Source of the DNA: Pseudoscleropodium purum
Taxonomy: Eukaryota > Streptophyta > Bryopsida > Hypnales > Brachytheciaceae
Assembly: GCA_963969395.1 (NCBI GenBank)
Contig: OZ017801.1
Coordinates: 4,280,501-4,344,500 of the forward strand
Reading direction: 5' to 3'
DNA length: 64,000 bases
Shown piece by piece: positions 1-12,567 of this stretch (position 1 is its first letter; the number at the start of each line of letters is the position of its first letter). The position numbers were made by a program, and so were the translations under genes. The notes beneath the pieces were generated by a model. That model did not search any database and was not told the origin of the DNA. It saw only the letters and a list, made by a program, of their open reading frames with translations.

Positions 1-343
1 AATTTTCAAGCATATGACTAAGTTGTTTAGGAAAAAGAATCTAAAAAATCCCCACCATTTTTGACATTTTTTCATAGAAGAAAAAGAACTTGTGAAGTAT
101 ATCTCTCTTCTTTTTTGCAAGGCCAAAAATTTGATTTCAATAAATTTGAATACTTATATCTTGCAATCTATGTGGTGGAAAGTTAATAAATTTTTTACCA
201 CATGTTTCCAAGTTCACATACTACAACATCATATAGTTATATGTGGAAAAAGTTTCTTTTTCAAAAATTTGGTACTTATATTAAAAATGACAATTTTTTT
301 TATTGTTTTTGGTGAAAACATATTCATGGAGCTTTAGAGGTTA
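1..343 (+). repeat. Dispersed AT-rich repeat R1, copy a (cut by window start)
   Basis: This stretch resembles 6530-6815, 8600-8900 and 36,835-37,025. Shared landmarks in order are a cttgtgaagt motif, a tttttgcaaggcc motif, 'atatcttgcaatc', a 'gatcctacggttacatat'-like segment (degenerate here) and 'ggtgaaaacatagtca' followed by a gagctttagaggttaa end. No reading frame is shared by the copies, so the short ORF here is not supported. The family is unidentified; it could be an old non-autonomous transposon. Confidence 0.65.
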
Positions 344-2423
344 AAATTCTATATGAGCTCCATATCATTTTTTTGTTGATTTTGTGTATTCACATATTTT
401 TATTTTATTTTATTTGTACTATGCTATTGACAATTTTTAGTTTTTACAGAAATTTTTGATAAGTAGGACCATTGTCCCAAGTTTTATCAAAATTTGTAGG
501 ATCTTATGAGCTCAATTTTTGTTGATTCAAATTCAATATTCAAAAGTACCAGCAATATGAGGCAAGCATGAGCTCTACCTTAAGCCTACTTCAATATTGT
601 TTTTTTCATTCTAAATTCAATGTGAAAGTAAAAAGTGTGTTTAGAGTATCAATCTATCATGTTAGAAGGAGCTTGGGAGGTACAAGGCTCCAGCCAACCT
701 ATTTTCCCAGTCGTATTTTGGAGGAATAAGTGGCGATGCTCTTAGCCAAGAAATGCAATTTGAAGACTTCAATTTTGTAAAGACTTGGAATTGTTAGTTT
801 AATATTAATGAAAAATTTTAATTCTAAAAATTTAACATACTTATTCTTAAACAAAACAAGTAATATTTTTAACTTATTTATACCTACACTTCATTCTCAA
901 TTGCCATCTTGGGGAGTGTAGTTGGCTACTTGGTTTGGAGTCGCAACATTCACATGTGATAGTTCATGTCACAAATTCATTCTTGTGAATTTCCATATAT
1001 TTGTCTATGCACATTCCATTCAAGACTAGTAGTGAACACCATAAGAAGAAGAATTATGATCTTAAAGTCACTTTGAATGAGGTTGGGTTCTACAAGTAGG
1101 TCAAATGGCATTTGACAACAAAAGTCTAAGTTGTAAAAAAAATGAAAATTTCTATTTTAACATTTGCCTAAAAATCTAACTATATTGAGCTATAAAAATT
1201 TTACAATCAAGCTTTTATTTCATTTTAAATTGACCATTTTTAATTAAAAAAATTACAATAATATTCTTTATATTCATTTAAAAAAATTACAACAATATTT
1301 GGCATGAATAAATCCAAAATAATAAAAATTATATTATAAGAATTTAAACCTTTTGGTTTTCATAGAAATTGAATCAAGATTATTATGAATTGTTGGAAAA
1401 ATATTTTAAGAATTGAATAATAATTAGAAAATTAGTGCAATTTTATAAGTATTTTTTTCAAAAAATTCAAATCTAGAATATAGATCTCTAAAGTTATGTG
1501 CAAAGAATTATTGATGGAAATTTCTATGAAATAGATATTTTGATGTTTTTCTAATTCTTAAATATTATAAAATATAAAACAAAAACATATACTGTTCTCA
1601 CTTATACTTCTTCTAGAATGTTTTGTAGAGAAAAAAACAAAATTAAAAGTTTCATCAAGTTTAGAATTTTAAACTAAAATGAGATCTATTTTAAATGTCT
1701 ACAATAAAAAGGATTATTAGCAATTTATTTTTATTTTTTGTGATAGAGAGGTCCTACTCTAATAGAAAAGCATTCTCTCAAATTTCAGTTTCAAATTACT
1801 TCAAATTTCTAAAATGAATTCAAGATGATTTAAAAAAATCTAGAATTGCAAAAATAAACACCTATATTTGAGGGATGTTTATAAATTTTTTGAAAAATCT
1901 GAAAAAAATTATGCAAGAAGTAGAATAATTCCATACAACTCAATTATAAATCTCATGTTTATAGGAGGTATAATGCAAAAATCAACTTAGATACCACTCT
2001 TAATGGATTTTAATCAAAGACCAAAAAAATTTACAAGTATTCTTGCAATGACCATATTATTATAACATTGCTTTTGAGATGCTTGATTGATAATATTTGT
2101 ACATATAACTATTGACTTTATGTCAAGCAACATGCAAGTAAAACGTGAGTAAAAGAATATAATTTCTTTCATCTCTCATGTGACATGGAATGTTATGTCT
2201 TACAACAAGGCTCTACTTTTAGATTACCTAGCTCATTTTATTCTATTTTTTAGCTCCGTGAAAAATGAAAGAGTGATATCGACTCTAAGATGACTACCAT
2301 GAATAAAGAGTCTTTTGGAGATAGTTCTACACACTATCATAGTGTTATGAATACCACTAGTGTAATGAATACCAATAGGCTAATGTTTGTTTGATGCTCA
2401 AACAAAGGAGATTTGAAATGTTC
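344..2423. other. AT-rich intergenic DNA, nothing recognised
   Basis: Very AT-rich sequence with homopolymer runs. I see no convincing coding frame, RNA gene or terminal repeats. Confidence 0.6.
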
Positions 2424-2425
2424 TA

Positions 2426-2642
2426 CTCCTTCCATCCCAAAATGATCTTCCAGTTACCTTTAATTTTTTTGTCCCCAAATAATCTTCCATAGCATGTTGT
2501 GATGCTAGAGGAATTGGGCTACTAGTGGCAGTGCCGAGAGTGATTGCAATTGAAATAAATGAAGGAGAGATTCAAACCCAGGTAGAGATCAAGCCCAAGA
2601 AGAGATTCAACTTCAAAAAGATCATTTTGGGATGGAGGGAAA
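2426..2642. mobile_element. Stowaway-like (Tc1/mariner) MITE, 217 bp
   Basis: The left end reads CTCCTTCCATCCCAAAATGA. The right end, read on the opposite strand, is close to TTTCCCTCCATCCCAAAATG. Both match the well-known plant Stowaway terminal repeat (CTCCCTCCGT/ATCCC...). A TA dinucleotide lies at each edge (2424-2425 and 2643-2644), the expected target duplication. A second internal copy of the motif (gtccccaaataatcttcc) lies near 2470. The short ORF that starts inside it is not considered real. Confidence 0.75.
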
Positions 2643-2644
2643 TA

Positions 2645-3847
2645 TATTGGGTGTACTACAAGGATGCAATCAGGCATCTATCCTTCCTAATTCTATTGTT
2701 GAGCTTGATTTTTTACTTGTTATTATAGACTTTTTGATTCTATCAACAGTAAGAACGATGGTTTGCTTTAGAGTTTTCAATATAGATTCATCAAATTAAA
2801 GCAGCAACAATTAGTATGTTGATTTCTGTTGATAACTTTTCTATTGGAGCACAAACCAGAAGAAAACGGCCATCTCCGTTTAAAAGCGGTCGAACTTGAA
2901 TCAAGAGTAGTTTCATTGCAGACTCCACACCTGTTGTAATGAGGAGCGGACTAGAAAGCATGCATTGTTCAATTGCAATATCAGGCCTGGTGCTTCATAC
3001 AAAAATCAAATTCTTTGGTACTTGACGTCAAATATGGATGACGTTAAAAATTCTACGAAATCACTACTGCAGAATTTATCCTCTCTTACAACTCCATTTC
3101 CTCATTTGGTTCAGTGCATAAGAATAGTGGACAGTGATCAATGCTATTGATGTGCAACCAAGTACGTTAGAATCATCGTAAAGGTAAAGCACAAAAATTA
3201 GTTATGCGCTCATCAGAAGTATCATCTTTGTCGAGACCTTACACCTTCCCAAATCAACACAGAAGGGAAAGGAAAGGGGGAACAGGCAGGTAAGAGAGGA
3301 CAAAGTTTTGGTTTAACATAATTTTGTAAAACCGAATAACTTCAATCACAAGTTCCTTCAAAGCTGTGGTTTAACAGAATCTCCATGAAAATCAACCTCC
3401 ATAATAGAAATCACAAGTTCTACAATGTCAAGTCGAAGTTTTGGAGTTTCTGTATCACACTCATTAGCTGGTCAAAAGATGGGTTGTAGCCCATAATCCT
3501 TAATGTGAGCACAAAAAAACTGTACTGTACATATCCAGATGCTCAACAAAACATCTTGGCATTCGGTCTAAATATGTTCTCAAAACCTCTTTAGCTCTCA
3601 AAAAACAATCTAGTTTATGAAGAGAATCAACATGATACCGATATCAAGTAATTCTACTCTCAATTGAGGGATATTAATTAAAGAGAGTTTCCAGAAGAAG
3701 TCGATTTCACAATCTTGCTCCAAAACTTCACAAATCGTGTTCCATGAGAAGTATCATTTAGTATCCAATCTGGTATCAACCCTGAAAATTGCAGAGCCGG
3801 ACTCGCGGGGACTGACCGCTACCCTAATCCACTGATTACGCTAGCTA
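2645..3847. other. Intergenic DNA, less AT-rich toward its right end
   Basis: No coding frame is supported. The right part is the probable 3' flank of the minus-strand gene at 3848. From about 2850 to 3850 the base composition is more balanced than the surrounding DNA, which suggests part of a gene territory rather than old repeat. Confidence 0.4.
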
Positions 3848-4132
3848 CTACTTGGCCTCGCCAACACTGGAATCTACACTGTCAGCAATCTCCATGACCA
3901 AGAAGACCACAAGAGCCACAGAGAGGAAGAACATGATGCCACTGAAGAAGAGCCACGCAATGATGTAGCCCACAGCGTACACGGCTATGGCGGACAGCAA
4001 GCACAACAGCAAATGCTCACCGTCCAAGGCTTTCCAGTAGCTCAATACCCCTGGTCGTGATATTGTTTGCCGCCGCTGCTGGAATTCGGGGGAGTAGTAA
4101 TCCTCGCTAAGCATTCTTCTGTCCATGCTCAA
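3848..4132 (-). CDS. Small predicted membrane protein, 94 aa
   Basis: I do not recognise the family. The single-exon reading frame starts MSMDRRMLSEDYYSPEF and has a polar, Arg/Gln-rich N-terminus to about residue 30. Two adjacent hydrophobic stretches follow (about residues 40-60 and 64-82) and then a short acidic tail ending VGEAK, which suggests a two-pass membrane hairpin. Codons are GC-richer than the surrounding DNA and the frame is uninterrupted, which supports real coding. Two Met codons (1 and 3) lie close together and either could be the start. It could also be one exon or a surviving fragment of a longer gene. No close neighbour gives functional context. Confidence 0.55.
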   Translation of the reverse strand: MSMDRRMLSEDYYSPEFQQRRQTISRPGVLSYWKALDGEHLLLCLLSAIAVYAVGYIIAWLFFSGIMFFLSVALVVFLVMEIADSVDSSVGEAK

Positions 4133-6019
4133 GTTCGGTGCTCACCAGTCTCGTGCACACGATTTCCACACACTATGTACAACTGAGAGGCGGAGTTTTC
4201 TTGCAGACCCAATTTTGCTCTCTGCATACGATTCTTTTCTTGCACTAGTCAAAATCCCAGTCCTCTAAAATTATTCTAGAAAACCTTGCTCACGAATCCC
4301 TGCCAATTTTCGCGAACATAATCTCAAATTTTCAAGCGTGAGAAGCAGTGGAGGCTTTCGATTTTCATCTACATGTCGGTATTTTGAAGACAAAAACCTG
4401 GGGTTCTAACTTATCACTACAGCACAGGAGTGACAGGACCCAGCATAACGTACCTTAAAAAAATGATATACAGTTTCCAGCATCCTTGGAAGTCAAAGAG
4501 ATTCCAAGAACTCTTCCGCTTGCTCAAGTAGAATGGCAGTCATGACCTGGCGATGGAATTAAGAAAGCTGCTGCAAGCGTGCAGGAATCTGAGCAAGTAT
4601 TGAGGTAAAATGGTACTTCTAAGGAACTCAGACTCTGTACGAGCGCTGGCCTCAGCCTAGAAAATCAACCATTCTGAGCATCGTCGGTCATTCTAAGATC
4701 TGTCCTAGAATTTTTAGATCTAAGCTCTTGTCCAATTAGAAGACTCAGTTTTCTTTTCTTCTCTTGACTTGGGCCTAAGTGTAAAGTGTTCTTTAACCCT
4801 TGAAGGACATTGAGGACCAATAGTCTTTGATGAATGACTTCAATGTGTTCACTACAGAAACAAAGAATGCAGCTATTGGTCTAATAATCAGAACATTTTG
4901 GTGATTATCTTGGTCATGGGGCCTATGTCTTTCAAGGTGAAATGTTGTCTTGTAGGAGATAGAAAGACAACTATTGAATGTTTTGATAACTAGTACACAA
5001 CTCTTATCTCAAAACAACCACTACAAATTCTTACTTAAAGAATATTTGGACATGAGAATTCAAAAGCATCAATTGTAGATACACTTACAATTAGCACTTT
5101 GAAAATTTATAGTTCATTCATATAGTGTCTATACAAGATATGGAAAGAAGTGTTGAAATTGTCTTTCAATTGATAAATAGCTTAAAAAAATGATATCTTT
5201 GAAGTTATCAAGTTCTAAATTAACCCTTAAAGGTCCAAACACCTCATTTTTTAGTACCATTGATAGTGATTTTTTGCAACCTACTATGAGTGGAAGTTTT
5301 ATTTTTATTTTTTAAAATTTTCACAAAACATATATCCAAAGGGTAGCCTCAATTCCTAAATGCCCAAGGCACCAAATTTTGGTGTTTGCAAAACTTTAAA
5401 GTAAAATAAAACCTACCAAGTTTTTATTTTTAGTATTTTCTATTTTTAGAAAGTTCTTCATGAGGTCTAGTATTAGCATCAAAAATCCCATCCTGAAAAG
5501 AAACAATCATGATTTTTCTATTCAAGATTTTGTGCAAGGGTACCCATTGCAATCTTGACTTCCCATATTGTAAAGAACTCTTGGAAATGAGCCTCAAATA
5601 CACTAGATCTTGGAGAAAAAATCACATTCAAATTTTGTTTAAAAAAATTATGGACTTTAAGAAGCCATAAATTGATTGGGGTTATACATGTTATGTCCTT
5701 TAACCTCATTTTTTTGGTCACCAACTTTTAAGATTTAACTTGTACAAAGAGGATTGAAAGATTTCACATGACTTTGTAGTTTTAACACCCTCATAGTCAA
5801 GCATTATAATCTTTCACTTCATAAGTGATATTGTTGTGTTTTCTTTTCCTATGAGATCTCTAACATGTCCAATTAGAATTTGTAAGGTTGCAATTCAAAA
5901 AAATTGATACAACTTGTCAAAATGTTGGCATTTTGTTCAATTTAGAGCAAATTCCAAGAAGCTCAAAAATAGGCCATGGGCATTTAGAAGTTAAGGTTCA
6001 ACAATTTTCATAACTTTTG
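4133..6019. other. Intergenic DNA upstream of the 94-aa gene
   Basis: The first about 700 bases are of balanced composition and would hold the promoter of the minus-strand gene ending at 4132. From about 4850 the sequence becomes AT-rich. I see no supported gene or clear TATA element. Confidence 0.45.
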
Positions 6020-6815
6020 ACTACATGGTTAAAAAGTCATTATATGGTATGGAATTTCCATTGTATGGTAGATAGATTGAACAGCTCAAAATTTTTCTTT
6101 AAAATTCACTTTTTTAAGAAATAGAAATTTGGAATTGGTTTTTGTGATTTATATATATGTGGAAAATTTTGAATCATTCCATTTTAATTAATGAGATGAA
6201 AGTTATGAGGAGTTTTAAGTGTACAGGTAGTTATGGACTCTCCACTTTAAAATAAACTTTGAAATGCTTTGTTTTAACTCAATTTTCTATATTTTTGAAA
6301 ATAAAATAAAATCATAGGATATAGATTTCTTATTACAACATTATAGCCATTTAAATTGGCCTTTTTGAATTTTATAACTAAATTCTTAACAAATAAGTAT
6401 TTTGAATCATTCTCTACTTTTTTCTACTTACTATTTTTTTTCCTATATGTTTTACAATTCCAAATGGTCTAAAAACTTTCAGGCATGTAGTCAACTTGAC
6501 TTGAAGAATAAATCCAAAGAAGCACTACCATTTTGAACATTTTTTTCATTCAAATGTGACCTTATGAAGTGCACCCACCTTGTTTTTTGCAAGGCCAAAA
6601 AAATGATTTCTGTTAATTTAAATGCTAATATCTTGCAATCCATATTGTGAAATTTTTTCCACATCTTCTCACATCATTCAATGTACTACAAGATCCTATG
6701 ATTATATCTATTCAATTTTAAAAAAAAAATTGATACTTGTACTAAAAATGGCAATTTTAAAATGTTTTTGTTGAAAACATAGTCAAAGAACTTTAGGGGT
6801 TAACTTCCTAAAATA
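6020..6815 (+). repeat. Repeat R1, long copy b
   Basis: This copy aligns by eye, in the same orientation, with 8020-8900. Shared landmarks are 'gaatcattccattttaat', 'gttatgagg', 'tagttatgga', 'ttgaaaataaaataaaatc', 'tattttgaatcattctctac' and the 'atatcttgcaatcca' block. The two copies start about 1.96 kb apart. At about 6487-6494 (GTAGTCAA) this copy keeps the empty site for the small MITE present in copy c. No coding capacity is seen. Confidence 0.75.
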
Positions 6816-8019
6816 ATATGGACAGTTTTTTTTTTATTGTCACCACAGTGAGAGTGATGTACACGGTCTTTACAAATAGGGAGTCATGGGTATATCATGA
6901 CTGATTCAATGGGCGCAACAACTAGTCATGTTTTCAAACATGCTTCTGGCTCATTGGTTGAGAAAGTTGAAGGGTGTGCTGTTACATCATTGTCAAAGTA
7001 CATTTGATACTGATACTGCAACACACTCATTCTGGCAAGGAAGCACTGAAATTGAACTTCCTTACAATCTGAAAGCTCTAAGCTTATGTCATCCTAAACC
7101 AATCACAAGATGACATGTGGCATTCTAGGGGACAAAATTATTTCCACTATTTAAAATGGCTATCTTCAAGTGAAGAATTTTCATCAAATCAAGAGAACTG
7201 TCAATTTGGCATTTTTTTAATCATGTAGAATAGCAAAGGTAGGAGAAAAATGAGAACGCTTTCTTCCAATGACGAAAGAAAAACATCGTGTTGAACTAAA
7301 GGACTATGCTAAATGTAACAAAGAACCAAAATATCTTAAGGTTAGGATACCCAAATGTGTTGGGTGCCTAAAAGCACTACTTGATCAAATTCTCTTGTTA
7401 ATTACATCTCCTTAATCAATATATCCATTAGAGGATTTTTGAGGCCAAAACAAGACTGTAATTTCCCTAGCCCCAAAACGTTTTGAATGTAGCCATCAAT
7501 GTAGTCTGATGTGGCCCAAAGAGTGTCACGTCATTTTCCAAAAAAATTAATTTTTTTTCAATTTCTTTTTGCATTTTAAGAATTAAGATTTTTTTTCCCT
7601 AGCAACTAGCAATACCCTTCTTTGCAGGGGAGCATTAATGGGAACAAGCCCAAAACAGGTTGTTATTGCCCTCAAATCTTCCCTATTGCCTTAAAACAAT
7701 TTTTGAACATCAACAAAAAAAACTTTGATCCCTCATAACTTTTGTACATGGTATCCATGCCAAGATGCATTCCTTGGTGTATGGAAATCTCTTTTCATTT
7801 TTCAATTGGAATATAGAAATTTCTAATCAATCTATTAACTTCTAAAAGATTGACCTACGATTTTTGGCTGTATAGAAATTTTGGGCAGGTACTTGTGACC
7901 ATAATTTTCCTTATTTTAGGCTAAAATTTTAATAAAAGGTGTGGACAAGGATTATCTTTCATATGCAACAAATTTCATAACATTTGAAATAGGAATCAAA
8001 AGTTATAGCCTAATATGTT
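6816..8019. other. AT-rich spacer between R1 copies b and c
   Basis: Mostly AT-rich. A short stretch at 6840-7130 is more balanced, but no coding frame or terminal repeat is convincing. Confidence 0.45.
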
Positions 8020-8900
8020 ATTTTTTTTTTAAATTGGGCAATTTGGGCAAATTAGAAAAAATTACTTTTTTCAGAAACCAAATTTGAAATTGGTTTTCTA
8101 AACTCATATATATATAAGGAATGATTTGAATCATTCCATTTTGATCAACAAGTCAAAAGTTATGAGGATTTTTTGTTTGTGGGTAGTTATGGATTCCCTC
8201 CTCTAAAATTAACTTTGAAATCCTTTATCTTACCCAATTTTCAATATTTTTGAAAATAAAATAAAATCTTAGGATGTAAATTTTTTATTACCACATTTCA
8301 ACCATTGGGATTGTCATTTTTCAATTTCATATTTTAATTCTTAGTAATATAGTATTTTGAATCATTGTCTACTACTACCTACTCACTGTTTTTTTCCTCT
8401 ATGTTGTACAATTCCAAATGATCTGAAAATTTTCAAGCACGTGGACAATATGGTTTTTTTTTTGCACTGTGGCAATACACCATGCAAGAAATGGAGGAAG
8501 GTCCCTCCAAATTTAAACCAATGTGACAGTGCCACCACATTGGAGTATGGCACCATGGTGCCAAAAAAAACACCTTGGTGGACAACTTGACTAGAAGAAA
8601 AAATCCATAGAAGCACCATCATTTTGGTCATTTTTTCATAGAAAAGTGAGCTTGTGAAGTACAGCTGCCCGGCTTTTTTCAGGGCAAAAAAAATGATTTT
8701 AGTGAATTTGAATGCTTATATCTTACAATCCACGTGGTAGAAATGTCTGAAATTCTTACCACATATTTTTGATACTACACAGTATAAGATCCTACAGTTA
8801 CATATGTCAAAAAAAAATCTCAAAAATTTGCTACTTGTACTAAAAATGGCAGTTTTTGAGCTTTTTTGGTGAAAACATAGTCATGGAACTTTTAAGGGTT
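8020..8900 (+). repeat. Repeat R1, long copy c
   Basis: Same-orientation partner of 6020-6815, interrupted by a 129-bp MITE at 8449-8577 that copy b lacks. Alignment resumes on both sides of the insertion. Confidence 0.75.
8449..8577. mobile_element. Small hAT-like MITE with 8-bp target duplication
   Basis: The element is flanked by perfect 8-bp direct repeats GTGGACAA (8441-8448 and 8578-8585). The termini form an imperfect inverted repeat: TATGGTTTTTTTTTTGCAC on the left and CAAGGTGTTTTTTTTGGCAC on the right, read on the opposite strand. The related R1 copy b has the uninterrupted site. It contains a 14-bp perfect palindrome, ggcaccatggtgcc (about 8550-8563). An 8-bp target duplication is typical of hAT elements. 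Confidence 0.8.
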
Positions 8901-9880
8901 AATAGAAATTATTTATAGTAAAAAATGGCAATGTAGGTGTCCCTACTAAAAGTACCTAATGATTGTTCAAGAACATATTTGAAGAACATGGAATGCTTTC
9001 TTTGAAAAAAGAACATGTTTGTGTAGAATGTAATATACAAGTTGATTCAATTAGTTTGCATGGTGCAATACTCTTGAATGAAAGCACTTGGATGAATATT
9101 GAATGAATGAACTCCTATTAAAGTAAAATTTTGATGAATTTTAGGTGAATGAGACAAAAGTGAATGAAAAGCAAATGAAGATAGATAAAGGTGGATGATT
9201 TGTTGATGAAGATAGGTTAAAGCTAGAAAAAAATAACATTATTTGAAAGAGCATAAAATAGTGCAGTCTATATATTGTTGATTTTTTTTCTAGTGTAGTA
9301 GTGCCTCTAGCAAATTCAAAACAAACTCGGGTGAATTAGATATAGGGTGCACCTCTATATTGAAATAATTTGTATTGTAAAATGTTTAGAACTAACCAAG
9401 GTACAATGACAACTCAAGTTAATTCAAGTAGTGTGATCTTAAGAGCCCCTTTACAATATGAATTATTAATGAATATGATTCAATAAGTATAAATTTTTGA
9501 ATGAAAGTAGATGAAAAGGGAATGAAAATTATACTATTATATATATATGAAATAAGTATAACCAGTTATATTGATTGTATCTAAATTGTGAATGACCATA
9601 TTTAGTGAAAATATTCATAATAAAGTAGGAAACTCTGTGAGTCCAACTAAATATTTTTTTGAATCCTTAGATTAGTGTTTATATATTTGGTAAATATGCT
9701 CAAAAGCATAATAAAAATTTAATATTAGATTGTAAAAAAACTATACAGTTTAAAATAATTTTAGGTAGTATATAAACAATTGAAATAATGTGTTTTTGAA
9801 TAATTGAAGGCACGAGTCTTTTTCTTATACAATTCTATGCTTATCAACGAGGTTGTACAATGCATTGAAAAGAGGTGTAA
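8901..9880. other. AT-rich intergenic DNA
   Basis: Contains many gaatga-type short motifs and no supported coding frame, RNA or mobile element. Confidence 0.5.
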
Positions 9881-10310
9881 CATCCAAGTTTGCAATAGTT
9901 CCCCCCCCCCTCCCTTAAAAAATTTACAAGCCGTTGATTTTTGAAAAAAAAATGCTTACCCTCAAAATTGCCATTGATTTCTCAAAAAATCACAAGCCTT
10001 TGACCTTGTGAGATTTAAATTTGAGCTGTCCAAATATGAAATATTGGATATGGATATAATACTGCATACAAATACTTACTAAATACTAAATACGGATACA
10101 AATATAGTACCACATACAAATATGTAATGAATGCGAAATATATATATACAAATACAATATGACATACAAATATATATGGAATATGGAATACGGATATAGT
10201 ATCAAATTTAGATACAAGATGAATTGTCCCATATTGATTGTCAAACAAGTTGGTTTCTAAAATTACAAGAGGGGGGGTGGGGTGGGGAGGAGGAGGAGGA
10301 AATAAATATT
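9881..10310. repeat. Low-complexity block: C-run, degenerate AT tandem array, G-run
   Basis: A run of about ten C lies near 9901 and a G-rich run at 10,270-10,300. Between them (about 10,028-10,235) is a degenerate tandem repeat of units like 'atacaaatatagtac'. The ORFs called across this block are simple-sequence artefacts. Confidence 0.6.
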
Positions 10311-11738
10311 TCAAAATTTTAAATTTTGAAGTTTTGCAATTTCAATGTCTTGTGACACAAACAAAGAGTCACAATGCACTGAAAAGTGGCAAGATGCTAA
10401 CTTACAAGGTTGTACTATTGTCAATAAAAAAAGACTACCTATATGATACATTTTTGGATAGGAAGTAAATGGCATGATTGATTTTGTTTTCATACCATGT
10501 AGGCTATCTATGGTAGTTTAGAATTTTAAAAGTCCAAATACAATTGAATTCCCAATCAAAAACTCGATTGGCTAGCTAGATAAAATTCAATTGCTTCAAA
10601 CTACTATGGGTTTAAATATTGGTGGATTCATTAACCCTGTAAGGACAGGCCGGTCTCCATGGAAATCATCATTATCTAATACTGTGGGAATCAATTGCTT
10701 AAAAAAATGGAAAAGTATTCATTGGAAGTCAAACTATTGTAGAAGAAATTCCCTTTCCACAACAAAACATGGAGGATGAATAGTTGCACTTCTGTCTTGT
10801 ATAGAGGAATTCTCCATCATCCATCGGACACTTAGTGTCCGCGGTGGCCTTACAGAGTTAAGCAGCATAGACAATTTAGCACTTGGAACTACTAAATTCA
10901 ACGAGAAAAATCTCCACAAATGAAAAGTTGTCACCTATGCCTAATGGAAGTAGTAAGCATTAGGATCGTGCACATGATTGGGGATGAGGGCTAGGTACAT
11001 TTGAGCCCAATTTGAAGAAAAGCAAGTTTCCATCCCAAACCTTCCATATTAGTAACCTACGGCAATTGCTTCACAATAGGTGCCACCTGGTTTCATTGCC
11101 CCCTCCTTGTTGGAGTTGTTTCATCCGAGGCTTTTATGGTCCAAGGCACAACTCTGTTTCTAGGCTCCTCTCTATTTAGGTTATTAGATTATTTGTTTTC
11201 TAGATTGGATTATTGGGTCTTTGGATTAGGATTTTTGTGTTTTTGTATTATTGTGTCATTGTTTTGTGGATTGTATTGGCCTATTATTAGTTTTTTGTTT
11301 TTTGTTTTTAAATCACTCTTACTTTGGTTTGGAGGACCATTTTTTTTCAAAACAATTTGAGAGTATTTTGTAAGGCAATATAGAACCTTCTTTTCCTGCT
11401 AAAGTTGTGGTCATGTGGATGATGCTTTTTATCGCAATGAGCACCAGAATTAGCAAGATGTCAAAGCCTTGGGAGGAAGGGCTTCAATTCTAATAGTGGA
11501 ACTTCAATGTAGTATCATTTTTTTTGTTGTTGTTGCTTGCTTTATAGAAGACATCCAATCTTCTCGCCTCTTTTGGATAGAGCCTAGGCAATCAACACAT
11601 AGGAACTATATAATAAGGATAGTGTAGATATCAACTAATAAAATGCACCAACAGAAATTCAAAAAGTTTTATAGGATGATTTTTTCTACATTTGACAATT
11701 TGTTGAATATGTTAACTCTTTTTTTGAATTCTAAATAG
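10311..11738. other. Intergenic DNA, nothing recognised
   Basis: Moderately AT-rich. Short open frames near 10,591-10,934 overlap on both strands and none looks like a conserved protein. Confidence 0.45.
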
Positions 11739-12567
11739 GTGTGTGAACCAAGTCAGGCTCCAAATGAAATTAAAAAAATTCTAGTATGTGTATTTTATAA
11801 ATTTGCATATGGTTATAGTATTGAGCACTTGAGTACATTGCAAATTGTTTTAAGATTGAAGCTTCCACCATTAGGAAGTATGTGGACATTGTTTGTAACA
11901 TACTTCTTGATAAAAACAAATTATTTAGCAAGTACAATTCTATTCCAAGTGAAGAGTGCTTTTAGACCATCTAATCAAATTTTGAAGAATTAACAAGTTT
12001 ACCAAACATATGTAGAGTAATTGATGGAACACATATATCATTAGTAGAGAATCTAAATAGGAAAATCTTATTAGCTGCTACTAATTTTTACAATAGGAAA
12101 AATTCAACTCCATTGTATTGCAAGTGGTTTATGGTTCAAAGAAGATATTTTGGAATGTATGCACTAGAAAATCGGGAGGAGTGCATAATGGTGGCCAATT
12201 AAAAATGTCTAGCTTGTACAAAAGTCTATGGAAACAAGAAATTTTACAAGAAGCACTTGTTATGGTTAGAAATGTTCAATGTACTCCTTACTGAGTAGGA
12301 GATGTTGCCTATTCCATTTGAATATATTTGTAAAAGAATTAGAAGGCCTCCAAATGCTCCAATGATTTGTAGAAAAAAAGATTTGACAAATCTATGAATC
12401 CTAGGAGAGTTGTGATTGAACAAGCTTTTGGTGCATTGAAGAGTAGGTGGAAAATTTTGAGGAAATTGAATTCTGAAGTAGACAGAGTTGCTAGGATTAT
12501 AGTATCTTGTTGTTGGTTATACAATTACTATAAGATGATGAATCAAATAGAGCCATTTTGTTCTTGA
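11739..12567 (+). pseudogene. Decayed PIF/Harbinger-type transposase
   Basis: Several frames on the plus strand together resemble the catalytic part of PIF/Harbinger DDE transposases. A 5' segment has a 'YGYSIEHLST' block. A second frame from about 11,980 reads FEELTSLPNICRVIDGTHI, the hallmark P-N-x-x-x-x-I-D-G-T-H box with the first catalytic Asp. It continues with NRKILLAATNFYNRK. Near 12,400 it reads VVIEQAFGALKSRWKIL followed by RIIVSCCWLYN, matching the C-terminal catalytic Glu region. Frame changes occur between blocks and stops lie inside them, so no intact protein remains. Terminal inverted repeats were not found. Confidence 0.8.

Noticed and set aside
2525..2728. 67-codon ORF with a hydrophobic end
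   Set aside because: Starts inside the Stowaway-like MITE and crosses its terminus.
10015..10468. ORFs of 76-99 codons around the C- and G-runs
   Set aside because: Composed of homopolymer and degenerate tandem sequence.
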